Translations under genes and position numbers: made by a program | Assembly: GCF_000002235.5 (NCBI RefSeq) | Contig: NW_022145549.1 | Location: 684,501 to 748,500 of the forward strand | Length of the DNA stretch: 64,000 nucleotides | Origin: Strongylocentrotus purpuratus | Lineage: Eukaryota > Echinodermata > Echinoidea > Camarodonta > Strongylocentrotidae | Direction of reading: 5' to 3' | The notes under the pieces: model-generated | Databases searched by the model: none | Seen by the model: only the letters and a program-made list of their open reading frames with translations | What the model was told of the DNA's origin: nothing | Part shown: positions 1 to 10,550 of the stretch, piece by piece | Layout of the letters: the number at the start of each line of letters is the position of its first letter | Position numbering within the stretch: the stretch's first letter is position 1

Positions 1-31
1 ATGGTGCTTGAAGACTCTCTGAGAGACGTGA

Positions 32-312
32 GCAGGGCTCCCACTTAGCCGAGTTGGAGCTTCGAGTTGTGGACGAGCTGGCGCGATCTTATGGCAAGCC
101 GTTTTATCATTAATACATATTTCTTGATATCAAGAAACAAGTTTACGTTGTAAAGCAATGGTAATTCTTGATATCAAGAAATCGATTTTGTGATATCAAG
201 AATTTGATTTCAGGATATCAAGAAATATGTTTTATTGATAAAACTGCTTGCCATAAGATCGCGCCAGCTCGCCAGAACTCGAGGCTCCAACTCGGCTAAG
301 TGGGAGCCCTGC
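32..312. repeat. Inverted-repeat element (MITE-like) with internal palindromes
   Basis: The first and last roughly 75 bases are near-perfect inverted repeats, starting GCAGGGCTCCCACTTAG on the left and ending with its complement on the right. The middle holds four copies or half copies of the 16-base palindrome TTCTTGATATCAAGAA, near 121, 168, 191 and 213. It has no coding capacity. The form is that of a non-autonomous DNA transposon; the superfamily is not assigned and no target duplication was established. Confidence 0.75.
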
Positions 313-680
313 CTAAGGGGGTATTTCTTGATGGTACCATGGGTTTGCTGTGTGCAAACTTTATCCATGAATGGTATTTCCACCAAGTGTGGTGTCAGCG
401 AATTATGGCCTTCTGCACATGGAAACTGATGACCCTCTCCCTTTGAAACTCCTCACTTTAATCTTGTATCCAACATTAAACCTAATCCTAACCGTTGCAG
501 ATAACACATTTTTTGCATCCCAGCTATAACCATTTACCGTATTTCTAATGGAATAATGCACCAAGCAAGATCGAAAGCCAATGCAATTGTGATTTATGTT
601 TAGCACGTCATGCTTGAATGAACAAGGCTTCATCCAAACCTGACTCTGCGTTTCCAGATACAATCAAACCTGTCTCTACA
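313..680. other. Intergenic stretch, nothing recognised
   Basis: I see no exon, RNA gene or repeat copy in this stretch apart from a 20-base segment near 658-677 (ACAATCAAACCTGTCTC) that recurs at 972. Confidence 0.4.
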
Positions 681-965
681 GGGGGGTGTTTCACAAAGAC
701 TAATATCGACTTTAAGTTGGTCTTAAATATGGCAGGCCGTTCATGCCACGTACTGGTTGCTCAGTCTCTCAATAATAATCTTTAGATAATACTTTTTCCT
801 TCACTAATGAATTATCAACAAAATTAAATTCTGCAGATTTGTGACCATGATTTGTACGTCGCTTGAGAGACCAATGCCAGTACATGGTGAAAGCAAACAG
901 TGGCATGAACGGCATGCCATAGTTAAGTCTAACTTAAAGTCGCTCTTAGTCTTTGTGAAAAAACC
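681..965. repeat. MITE-like element, variant of the GGGGTGTTTCACAAAG family
   Basis: The left end AGGGGGGTGTTTCACAAAGA and the right end TCTTTGTGAAA are inverted repeats. Inner arms (GGCAGGCCGTTCATGCCAC on the left, GTGGCATGAACGGCATGCC on the right) also pair. It is related by its termini to the elements at 1693, 4210 and 9948 but has a different interior. The flanks share a 20-base near-direct repeat (ACAATCAAACCTGTCTC). Confidence 0.65.
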
Positions 966-970
966 ACATG

Positions 971-1638
971 TACAATCAAACCTGTCTCTATAGGCCACCT
1001 AAGGGAAATGAAGAATTTTTTTTTGTGGACATTTGGTCATTCTACCGGTAATCAAGTTTGACAACAAAGATCTCTTTCTCTGGGCAATCTGAGATGGCCT
1101 TCATGAGGAGGGGGCCTCCGTCTACCTGTAAACGCTTGTTCATATATGCTGCAATAAACCGCTGTTTTTTTCCTTCAAAGCGTACTCATCTGCATTCTGC
1201 AATTCACATTTGTGTATCTTATAACACAGAGATTCACTGTAATGCCTACAAAAAAAAATGTTGTATTGCCCTTTAGGTGCCAAAACATGGGTCAGTCGGT
1301 CAGAAATCTATTTTTTTAATACTGTTTTTCTCCCTCTTTGGGTTGATTTTTCTCAGTTTTGAAAATGCTTTAATTTGTTTTTTCTCTAAAAAACTGTTAA
1401 AAAAAAAACTAATAAAAGCTTTAACTTTAATAAAGCCGACCATAGATTTCAAGATTTTTGGGTCGGTCGCAAAGGGCAATACAACATATTTTTTTTTAGG
1501 CCTAATGTAGAAGCAGAAGCACCTGTTGCACGCAGCTGCTTTTTCATCCCCACTTGCCAATCATTTAGTTCACCATTAAACCCACTGCTATTTACCATGT
1601 TATATGTGATGGAGAGTTAAGACCGGTTTGACTGTGTT
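971..1638. repeat. Degenerate TIR element of the ACAGTCAAACCTG family, interrupted
   Basis: The left terminus TACAATCAAACCTGTCTCTA and the right terminus ACCGGTTTGACTGTGTTA are imperfect inverted repeats matching the termini of the intact copies at 5810 and 30612. A second inverted-repeat element (1244-1504) lies inside it. The boundaries are inferred from the termini only. Confidence 0.45.
1244..1504. repeat. TIR element with TTGTATTGCCC ends
   Basis: The ends GGCCTACAAAAA / TGTTGTATTGCCCTTTAGG and GCAAAGGGCAATACAACA / TTTTAGGCCT are inverted repeats. A second copy is at 48619-48844 with the same interior (a GGTCGGTCG motif on both sides). Short reading frames inside are shared between the copies but do not resemble a transposase. 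It is a non-autonomous DNA element. Confidence 0.65.
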
Positions 1639-1692
1639 AACTTTAATATGTGATGTATGTATTTATCCAGCTTTATTAACCAAAGGCTATTG

Positions 1693-2020
1693 CAGGGGGG
1701 TGTTTCACAAAGATCCTAAGTTGAACTCAACTCTAAGTTGGACTTAAAAATTATGGAGAGCCAGTGGTAGTCTTAAATAAAATATATTCAAAGGTGAAAA
1801 TTCAGGTATTTTGGACTTTTTTTATATAAATTCCACATCAAGAACATGAAATCTCTTTGATAAAGATGATAATAGAAAATATGAATGGTTTGAATCCACA
1901 TTTTATGCCTTCTTAAATAACTTTTACAAAATATTTTCATAGATGCTAAAGGCTTTCCATAATTGTTAAGTCCAACTTAGAGATAAGTTCAACTTAGGAT
2001 CTTTGTGAAACACTCCCCTG
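1693..2020. repeat. MITE, CAGGGGGGTGTTTCAC family, copy 1
   Basis: The termini CAGGGGGGTGTTTCACAAAG and CTTTGTGAAACACTCCCCTG are inverted repeats, and the inverted arms extend inward about 60 bases through the CTAAGTTGGACTTAA motif. Closely similar copies lie at 4210-4524 and 9948-10261. It has no coding capacity. Confidence 0.8.
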
Positions 2021-3389
2021 ATAACTGTTTTACAGCTTATGGAGAATTAATTTGCTTTTCTGCCAGTGTGCCTACCTGTATCCCTTCCTAGCTTTTATTT
2101 GCAAAATGAGTTGGAGTTGAAAAACAAATCTAAATGTCTGTACAAAGATTTGTGAAGCAAAACAAGTTGCTATTCAGGGCAAAAGTTCATATTTTGTAAT
2201 TTGGTTCTGTAACATTAGATAAATATGATTTGGAGTACCGTAATATTATGTACATTAGGAGAAGGAACAAAAATGGCTGAGTTTTAAACAACAAGGAGCT
2301 AAAATCTGTGTTTCATATCATTTGCATTTTTGTCATTGTATAATAATAATAATAATGGTGGCTTCTTATATAGCAAATATAATGGTAAATGTTTTTTAGT
2401 ATTGGTCAGAGTCATGAATTTGACAGATGATAGCCTTTTTTATCTCTCAGATTTTGTTCAGTCACTGTATGTTATACAACAGGGCCAGTTTCTCAAAACC
2501 ATCATGAGTCTAAGTTCATGGACATCCCATAGAAATGCTTTTTGGTATAAGAATTTGCGCCAATTTTTGCAAAACCTGACAGCACACATGGTTGCCACCA
2601 GCACAAATTGTTGACAGTCGCTGAATATGTAGCAGAAGAGGTATCAACGATGAGAAATATGAGTCATGACTGGGTGGGGTCGGGGGGGGGGGGGGGGTGA
2701 GAGGGGGAGTGGGAGGAGATACCCCTCTCCAAAAATGAGGTGGGGTTAGGAGATGATCTGAAATATTATCCCCCTACATTTATAAGTTGATAACAATGAT
2801 GATAGTAATACCACTGCTGTTGTCCACGCCGAACTAAGTTCTCAAGGGGACAAAGAGACGGATGTACGTGTGTGTGGGAGTGGGTATGTGTATATGTGTA
2901 TATCCTTTGGGATGGGCATAGTACGTGTGTGGGTATGGGAGTAGATGTTTGTGTGTTGGTATGTGGGTTTTTATGTTAAATAATTGAAAATCTTGAGTAA
3001 ATTTAATTACACAACCAATTCGGGGTCTGACCACAAATTTGTTGAACAATGTCAAGATGGTAAATAATAATAGTTTACGTTCAAAAAAATAAAATAAAAT
3101 TTTGACATCAGCCATTATAGACTACATCAACCATTAAATCTGCATTTCAAAATCATCTATATATCAGCCGTAGAATATCTCTGAGCCAAGTTTGACGAAA
3201 ATTCATTCGGGCGTTCTTATCGCGTGTATGTATGTATGTGCGGTTGGATAGACGGACAACTTGGAAACATACAGGCTTCCCAGCACACTTCAGGTTTTGA
3301 GACATACCTGTAACCAGTAGTCAAGTTTGTTTGCTACAATATCAGTATTTCTTTCTTCTCCTTCTTCTTCTTCTTCCTCCTCATTATTA
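2021..3389. other. Intergenic stretch with simple repeats
   Basis: I see no exon that I can support. It holds a pure G run at about 2681-2698, a GT-rich low-complexity segment at about 2860-2970, and at about 3155-3265 a fragment that reads like an old dispersed repeat (GAGCCAAGTTTGACGAAAAT, then GGATAGACGGACAACTTGG). Confidence 0.4.
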
Positions 3390-3533
3390 TATAATATTGA
3401 CTGGCCGTGAGGGGTATATCAGAAATATTGACCAAGCTCAGATCATATTGCCCCGAGTCGAAAGACGAGGGCAATATGGTCTTAGCGCGGTCAATATTTC
3501 TGATATCCCCCGAAAGTAAAGCCAGTCAATATT
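3390..3533. repeat. Nested inverted repeat
   Basis: An outer pair (AATATTGACTGGCC and AAGCCAGTCAATATT), a middle pair (GGGGTATATCAGAAATATTGACC and its complement) and an inner pair (CATATTGCCC..GGGCAATATG around a short loop) form a nearly continuous hairpin. Foldback transposon debris is the likeliest reading. Confidence 0.65.
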
Positions 3534-3534
3534 T

Positions 3535-3975
3535 TTTATTGTTATCCAAATCAGACATCTAGAGCAAATACAGACATCCATCGTGACAATCTCAAGAACT
3601 GAACAAACTTTGTCAAACCAGCACTGTGCATCCAGTGCTTGACAACATTTTCGATACACTGCAAACAGTGCATTTGGTGCATTTGGTGTGATTATTACGT
3701 CACAATAGAGTGCGCGCAAAGTGCGCAGGTTCTCGTACGCATAATAGATGCGCAATGAAAATGCGACGCGGTCAATACAAGATGCGCGGATGCGAGTCCG
3801 TGGAAAATACCAAGGTATATTTTCACTCGTCTCTACACGCAAAGTCAATACGCGCAGGGAGACCAAGGAAAATACAAAGAATATACCCCTCCGTTCCCAC
3901 TGCTAGTGAAAACTAGGGCAATACGGTTTTGTAAATGACCAGCTCAGATGTCTGATACGGGTAATAATAATTATT
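3535..3975. repeat. Inverted-repeat segment adjoining the hairpin
   Basis: TTATTGTTATCCAAATCAGACATCTAGAGC at the left (read in two parts, 3535-3550 and 3551-3564) pairs with GCTCAGATGTCTGATACGGG followed by TAATAATAAT near 3940-3972. Together with 3390-3533 it makes a compound foldback structure. A 142-residue minus-strand open frame crossing it looks non-coding. Confidence 0.45.
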
Positions 3976-4209
3976 ATTGTCACCGTCATTAGTATTATCA
4001 TCAACAACAACATCATAATAAAAGTATTTTGTGATCATAAAGGTCTCTATTTGAGTTCACGAAGATATCAAAAGTTCTCCATGACGGAAGTCACCGTCAC
4101 ATACACACATAAACCCACATCCACACCCACACGACAAACACCCACCTAACACACATCCACACCCGAACCCCTTCACCTAGCCCCCTTGGCTGTCGACAAT
4201 TTGTACTGT

Positions 4210-4524
4210 CAGGGGGGTGTTTCACAAAGATCCTAAGTTGAACTTATCTCTAAGTTGGACTTAAAAATTATGGAAAGCCATTAGCATCCCTAAAAATATT
4301 TTGTGAAAGTTATTTTAAAAGGCATAAAATGTTGATTCAAATCATTCATATTTTCTATTATCATGGGAGATTCTATGTTCTTGATGTGGAATTTATAAAA
4401 AGTCTAAAATACTTGAATTTTTGCTTTTGAATAGATTTCATTTTAAGGCTCCAATGGCTGTCCATAATTTTGAAGTCCAACTTAGTGTTAAGTTCTACTT
4501 AGGATCTTTGTGAAACACCCCCCA
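4210..4524. repeat. MITE, CAGGGGGGTGTTTCAC family, copy 2
   Basis: It has the same inverted termini and interior as 1693-2020. The arms CTAAGTTGAACTTATCTC and TAAGTTCTACTTAG are partly diverged. It is non-coding. Confidence 0.8.
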
Positions 4525-5227
4525 GGTTCTGCAAAAAATCGGCACAAATTATCGTGGCGAGAATTTGTGCCACATCAGATGTCCAAGAAGTTAGACTTGT
4601 GACAGTTTTGATAAATGGCCGCCAAAAGAAGTTTAACTTGAAGTGTATCCATCATGTACATGAAAATATGAATTATGTATGAAATCAAATGTAATATCTT
4701 TGTTTACCTTTCTGTTGGAAATAAAATAAATATGAATATGAATATGAATGTATTTGACTGTAAATAGATATTTTTTAAAGTTTTTTAATTGGCTATCAAG
4801 TCTATGAGAAAGGTCAGAGTTTTATAGGTCATGGGTTAGCGGGTCAATATTATTTTTCTATGGGACCGATATGTTTTCACCTTTGAATAAGTAGTTCTAT
4901 TGGAATTCTCTCTTTTTTGTCATATTAAATAGAAACAAACCCTGAGATATCATAAGTATGAATAGAAAATTTTCAGAAACAATTTGGTCCACAGGACATT
5001 TTTATTTAAGCAAGTTAGCAGAGATTATAGTGCCAAATGACATTTAGTGCAAGTATTACAATAGAAAATCTGGGGGATTGTGTTTCTATACATTCACCCC
5101 CACATCTGTGAAAATCAACTAAATCTGCTTACATCTTTGACTCTGACCAACTACTAAGTACAATAAGCAGTATCTTTAAAAACCAATGCTTTAAATGCCC
5201 TTTTTGCCTATTTCTTGCTTTTTACAG
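4525..5227. other. Intergenic or intronic stretch with retroposon-like tail
   Basis: Around 4640-4748 an AT-rich segment ends in (ATGAAT)n after an AATAAA, which resembles the 3' tail of a LINE or retroposon. The rest is unremarkable. The last 20 bases are pyrimidine-rich and end in ACAG, serving as the acceptor for the exon at 5228. Confidence 0.35.
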
Positions 5228-5330
5228 GTACACCAACATGCTGATGGGGATCGGCCATTTTGTAATGTGGACGTTTGTTCCTTTGGTAGCCCTGTTCGCT
5301 GGACATCGTGCTGGACACGGCCGGGGTTAA
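5228..5330 (+). CDS. Probable last coding exon of an unidentified membrane protein (partial)
   Basis: A pyrimidine-rich acceptor (..TTGCTTTTTACAG) is followed by an open segment of 33 codons and TAA at 5328-5330. The frame begins with the third base of a split codon at 5228. The translation starts YTNMLMGIGH, continues through a hydrophobic run (FVMWTFVPLVALFAG), which would fit a final transmembrane helix, and ends in a short basic tail (HRAGHGRG). I do not recognise the family. No upstream exon with a matching phase was found here, so most of the gene would lie left of the window or be hidden among repeats. A different frame stays open longer (73 codons to 5449), but its translation is unlike a protein domain. 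The case rests on the splice acceptor and the sequence character only. Confidence 0.4.
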
Positions 5331-5809
5331 TCTTCTTCTTACCACCATGCAGTATCAAGGGCAGTGATTTTCCGTTTGGGGTCATAGTAGATTCTGTTTT
5401 AAAGTGTTTGATACATATAAATATTATTCGGCCATACAGTGTACCGTAGATAATGTACACATCTAATTCTATTTTCATATGAAAGCTTTGAATCAAAAGG
5501 ACCTTTGTATCTTTAAACTGAAATAGTGTAAAAAAATTGATCCAAAACCATCAGAAACGTTAAGTTAACTGATATGGGAAAGGTGTCACTCTTTGAGACT
5601 CACTAGAAATGAATTGAAAAGGATGTGACATTTTCTCTTCTTTTGAATATTCCTGGCAGATTTTGTTACAAGTACATTTCATATTACTATTTGAAAACAC
5701 GTGTTCCGTTTCCAATGGCTGTTTCTATTTACTCCCCCTTTTCCTGTGATTGCGGAAGATCATTTGCCCTACGGCACCATTCAGAAATGCCATCGGTGTT
5801 GATTCATGG
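5331..5809 (+). other. Possible 3' UTR or intergenic sequence
   Basis: If the exon ending at 5330 is real, this would be its 3' UTR. It is AT-rich with no further open exon. I cannot place a poly(A) site. Confidence 0.25.
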
Positions 5810-5901
5810 TACAGTCAAACCTGCTGTAGTGACCACCTGTCTACAAAGGCCACATTTTTTGTTTCCCTTGATCGGTCACTATAGACAGGTTTGACTGTAT
5901 T
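5810..5901. repeat. 92-bp MITE, ACAGTCAAACCTG family, TA target
   Basis: The termini TACAGTCAAACCTG and CAGGTTTGACTGTA are perfect inverted repeats flanked by TA. The interior carries GTGACCACCTGTCTAC and TTTTTTGTTTCCCTT, also found in the larger copies at 30612 and 31075. TA flanks suit a Tc1/mariner-type source, which is inference. Confidence 0.75.
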
Positions 5902-5960
5902 AGGCCATTTTCGAAATGTAATCAAATTGAATGCATAAAACTTTGTTAAGAGCCACGTTA

Positions 5961-6153
5961 TAAATTATTTCGTTCACCTGTTACAAATAATTGTATTTCT
6001 ATAGTCGGAATGTGAATTGCATACGTTAATTGTTGCTAAGTAGGCAGGACAAACATAGTGGCTTGCCCTACTGAAATAACAAGGCGTAATTTATACAATT
6101 TGTCTTCTGACTATTGAAATACAATTATTTGTAAGAGGGGAATGAAATAATTT
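5961..6153. repeat. TIR element with AAATTATTTCGTTCACC ends
   Basis: The left arm (AAATTATTTCGTTCACCTG, then TACAAATAATTGTATTTC) pairs with the right arm (GAAATACAATTATTTGTAAG, then GGAATGAAATAATTT). The centre reads ATTGTTGCTAAGTAGGCAGG. A related truncated copy lies at 43388-43520. It is non-coding. Confidence 0.65.
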
Positions 6154-6532
6154 GTGTCAGGCCACTGAAGTATAGATATGTTTATACATGTATTACGAGA
6201 ATGGCCTATTCTTATTTGGTAACAACAGGGTTAACCTTTAGGCCTCATTCACACATGAAACAGTAAGAAACTGCTTCAAAAATCCGCCATGGCGAAATAA
6301 AATCACATCGATGTATCTTTTAATATAAGCACCTGTATTTTTAGTATCAGATCAGTGACTATGCTTAGGAGACTTTAATGTTGCTTCTAGCGTTCATGTG
6401 TGCATACAATGGTTTTGTTTCACCTTGACGGTGTTTTTAGGTCAGTTTACTGCATCATATGTGACCTTTTAAAGACGACCTTAATGTACTTAGAATATTT
6501 GGAAATTCATGAGCACCAGACAAACCATCATT

Positions 6533-6755
6533 CATTTTACTAGACATTTGTTCGATCTCTATGAATATTCATTTTACTAGACACCCGTTCGATCTCTATG
6601 AATATTTATTTTACTAGACATCTATTTGGTCTCTATGAATATTCATATTACTAGACACCTGTTTGATCTCTATGAATATTCATATTACTTGACACCTGTT
6701 TGATCTCTATGAATAATTATTTTACTAGACACCCGTTTGATTTCTATGAATATGC
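6533..6755. repeat. 37-bp tandem repeat, six units
   Basis: The unit is about CATTTTACTAGACACC followed by TGTTTGATCTCTATGAATATT, repeated six times head to tail with a steady 37-base spacing (starts near 6533, 6570, 6607 and on) and modest divergence. It is a minisatellite with no coding interpretation. Confidence 0.8.
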
Positions 6756-9357
6756 CCCAAAAATTATTTATTATCAGAAGTAATTATGCTTCAAAGAAAA
6801 AGATTCAGAGTATATGAAAGACAAGAAGGAAGTATGTTTGGAGAAAATAGGAGTAGATAATTCATTTTTTTCCTTCTGTTTCTTATGTGTATGCATGTCT
6901 TATAGGTCATGTCTTTATAGCACTTTGATGAATGTAGAACATATATATGGTTTGCAACATATCATAGTACTGGTACATATATTGGGTGCAATAGTATATA
7001 CATAATGCAAGTGAATGAGTTCATTGAATAATCTACAGTGTATCTACACTTAAGTCGAGGCTGTAATGTATGCACCCATCGTATGAATCCACCAGGCTTT
7101 GTACATGTACGACTGATGCATACAGAGCCTCAACAAGAGCTAATACAGTGTAGATCCTGTAATGAAAGAATGATAAAATGCATCATTTTTTGTATGCAAT
7201 GGAAATTGTTGGATAGTACCTGACACTATTCCACTCTTTTTCATTGAAAATAATGTGATAGTCTGAGTAAATGAATCAAACGTGATACTATACCACTCAC
7301 TCTCATATCCTAAGCTTATCGAGAAACAGAAACAAAAAGTGATAGTTACAATTTGTTTAGGTCAGAAATTACAGATGGACACTGTGATCGGTTTCAGTTG
7401 TGGTTATGCAAGAATATACAATTCCAGTAGTTTGCATGAATTATGAAAAAAGAGACTTTTTGCTTGGTTTTCTTTTTATACTTTTACTACCTTTTATATT
7501 ATTTTTACTTACCATTCCTAGGTCTTCTTATTTTCTATGCAGTACTAGAATTCTTTAAATAAAATGCTTATCATGTTTTCATTGTATTTTTTTTTAGATA
7601 CATGTCCATTAATTCAATTTCAATTTCAAATTTATTCATGTTTCCAACAAAACATTACAAATCAATTATAAGCATTTAAAACGAATGTAAGAAATACATG
7701 TTGGAAACAACCTGCTTATGAATATCTAACCATCAACATTTAGGAAAAAGGGTGGGTGAGAAATAGATATAAGTAAAAACATGGGCATGGAATTTTCAGT
7801 GAAAGAAAGGCAGTAATAGGCCTATGAAATGGATGATTTGGAGTTTAATAAATTAGTACCGGTATAATATTATATTATATTATATGCTAGTTAAAAGTGT
7901 TAATTATTATTAGTATAAAATATCAAATGTGATATTACTGGTAAACGCCTTATAATTGGAAACGTAGCTGTCACTGCCATAAAGAGAGATATCTGCATGC
8001 TACATTGCTTTATAGATAATAACCTGCTGCTGTACTAAGGATAATGCTACAGATCAGTTGCAGATTCAAGAAATGGAATTAAATTATTAAAAGAGATCAT
8101 GATTCCAGTAATAATTAATTACCCTCATGACAAACAAAATACTTTGATTCATAAGTGATATAAATATAATCAGGGAATAATTTTCCTCAAATATTTTGAT
8201 TAGCAATTTCAGCTGATGGATAAATATTTCAAATGAAATTCTGTACATTTCTATGGAAGAAAACTGCTACACAAACAATATTTTGTATAGCAGTCATGCA
8301 AAAATGCATAGCAAATTGCGATGCGTTACCAGGAAAATTATTCCCTGATAATATACAAGTATACACAACTTACTAATGAGGTACTCCAGTATTTGAATTT
8401 GTAAGCAGCAATACAATTATGACCCTTTACCTTTGAGAATTCCAGTACTTTTGCTTGGACCCTCTTGTTATCAAGATAATGACACCAAAAGAATGGCGTT
8501 CATTTTGTTAGGTTGGGATCTACAAGGTAGAAATTTTAGACAATGAATGCTAGAGCAGGAAAAGGGTGTTCAAGAGAAAACGAGCACACACAACTCATCC
8601 ATATTAATCTTGCAGACAACTCAATTTGTATTATATATTTTTTATAGATAATTATTAACTAGTAATTAGTAATTATAATTATTTTGAAGCACAAAGATAT
8701 CCAGATTATTTTGTATGTGCATGTTGATTCCATTTGATGGAGTCTAATATATATATATGTTATACAGTATAGCTAGAACAAAGTTCTTTTTGACATTATT
8801 TTTTATCTTCATTTTTATTTTGTGACATCATAGCTTCGTATTTATAGTGATATTTCTCCCCATGTCTTCTTATCGTGGATGTGTGGACTACATGCTAGTA
8901 GTCTAGTTGATACAGTATTAAAAAGGGGAAATAGAAAACCAGTGACCTAGCTGTGGTACACATACATTCCTAGTTAAAGTTGATTTGTATCTTTATACAA
9001 TGCTATATATCTTAGTGCAACCAGCAAAACTGATGTGAATAATGGAAGACAATATTCATGTGTAAAATAAAAAAATAAAAAAATACCTGATAGATTTACT
9101 GTATTCTTTTGGATTTCTCATGTTAATTACCAAACCACCATAGTTCAATTTGAGTTACTGGATTAGAATAATGTACTCTACAAAATTAAGGCAGAAAATT
9201 TCCAAGAGTAAATTAAGGTATAAGATAATAACCTATGTTTTGTTTTTGATTGTTTTAATCTGGTTGAGGTATAGACCAGGATGTAATTGTGTATCAATTT
9301 TATTATTGTCAACTGTAGCATGTATAAAATTGTCTGTTTAGAGCCATTAGTTTATTA
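6756..9357. other. AT-rich stretch without a recognisable gene
   Basis: I see no exon or RNA gene and few repeat signatures. A short TATAT microsatellite is near 7865-7885, and TATATATATATG is near 8745. It could be 3' UTR or intergenic sequence. Confidence 0.4.
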
Positions 9358-9560
9358 ACTCATTCCATACCTTGGATATCATACCTTGGAAGTAGGCATA
9401 AAGTGATACAAAACTTATTTGCCCTTCGGTGTCCGCTAGTGGGTTACTCTTGATTTTGGCGCTGTGCAGTTACGGATGATCATGGACAGTTGAATAATCC
9501 ATCAGGATTAAACTTGTCTTTCTTCAGTGATTAGTACATACCAAGATTTGATTTGACTTC
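9358..9560 (+). mobile_element. Fragment of LTR-retrotransposon leader (same family as 31951-32195)
   Basis: From CATACCTTGGATATCATACC to TTCAGTGATTAGTACAT this segment closely matches the untranslated leader between primer-binding site and gag in the LTR element at 31243-32480. Here no LTR or gag part is attached. It is either an isolated fragment or a smaller repeat that also sits inside the LTR element. Confidence 0.55.
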
Positions 9561-9947
9561 ACACAACGTTAACACCCTTCTGGCTCTCAGCAGATGATAC
9601 TAATGATTTGGAGTGCATGTTATCAAGACACACTCGGCTTATTATGGTTCTATATTTCTAGTGATGCCAAAATTAAATATATTTGTCACCTTGCAATTAA
9701 TACCTCTGTAGATTTCTCCCCTTGTTTTGATTGCTTAGCCCTGCTACATGTATTGCACATTTTATTATGCTATATTCTCGAGTAGGTTCTACTCCACACA
9801 TTACATGATGCAAGTCTTGTTTGTGTTCCTGCATGTATCTGGCCTTGTGGTAACACACTCTGTTGATTTGGCGCTACTTATAAAAATTGTGCGGTGGAAA
9901 CTTGCTCATTTATAAGCTAATGTATTTATTGTTGATTATTGTTAATC
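9561..9947. other. Intergenic, nothing recognised
   Basis: It is AT-rich with no supportable exon, RNA or repeat. Confidence 0.35.
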
Positions 9948-10261
9948 TGGGGGGTGTTTCACAAAGATCCTAAGTAGAACTTAACTCTAAGTTGGACTTA
10001 AAAATTATGGACAGCCATTGGAGTCTTAAAATGAAATATATTCAAAAGCAGAAATTCAAGTATTTTAGACTTTTTATAAATTCCACATCCAGAACATGAA
10101 ATCTCCTTGATGATAGAAAATATGAATGATTTGAATAAACAATTAATGCCTTTCAAAATAACTTTTACAAAATATTTTCAAAGATGCTAATGGCTTTCCA
10201 TAATTTTTAAGTCCAACTTAGAGATAAGTTCAACTTAGGATCTTTGTGAAATACCCCCCTG
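9948..10261. repeat. MITE, CAGGGGGGTGTTTCAC family, copy 3
   Basis: It has inverted termini CTGGGGGGTGTTTCAC and GTGAAATACCCCCCTG, and the interior is nearly identical to the copies at 1693 and 4210. The high similarity suggests fairly recent spread. Confidence 0.8.
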
Positions 10262-10307
10262 GTATTTAAGATAACCATGCACTGTTGATTGCACTTTAAT
10301 ATCCAAA

Positions 10308-10550
10308 CCGGGCATGGTGGCTCAGTGGTTAGAGCGCCCGCCTCATGAACGGGAGGTCGTGGGTTCAAACCCCGGCCGAGTCATACCAAAGACTTGTAAC
10401 AATGGGACCTTCTGCCTTCTAGCTAGGCGCTCAGCATATTAGATTGGAGAAGGGTAGTAATAACATGTTATGCAGGGCCCGCTGGAAGAGCAGTTTTATA
10501 ACTAAATTGGCTACCCTGGGTAAATAAAACGTTATTATTATTATTATTAA
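10308..10550 (+). mobile_element. tRNA-derived SINE, family A
   Basis: The head carries an A-box-like TGGCTCAGTGGTTAGAGC and a B-box-like GGGTTCAAACCCC, as in RNA polymerase III promoters of tRNAs. A body of about 150 bases follows, ending in a (ATT)n tail. A second copy in the other orientation is at 49472-49712. The head is followed directly by SINE body, so it is not a functional tRNA gene. Confidence 0.85.

Noticed and set aside
1..27. Open stretch starting ATG and followed by GTGAGC, as if the end of an exon
   Set aside because: It is only 27 bases, its phase does not match the exon at 5228, and a MITE begins five bases later. There is too little evidence for a gene.
3438..3866. 142-codon minus frame
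   Set aside because: It crosses two palindromic repeats and shows no protein-like pattern.
10308..10380. tRNA gene
   Set aside because: The A and B boxes are present, but the sequence continues into a SINE body with a (ATT)n tail and has a second dispersed copy.
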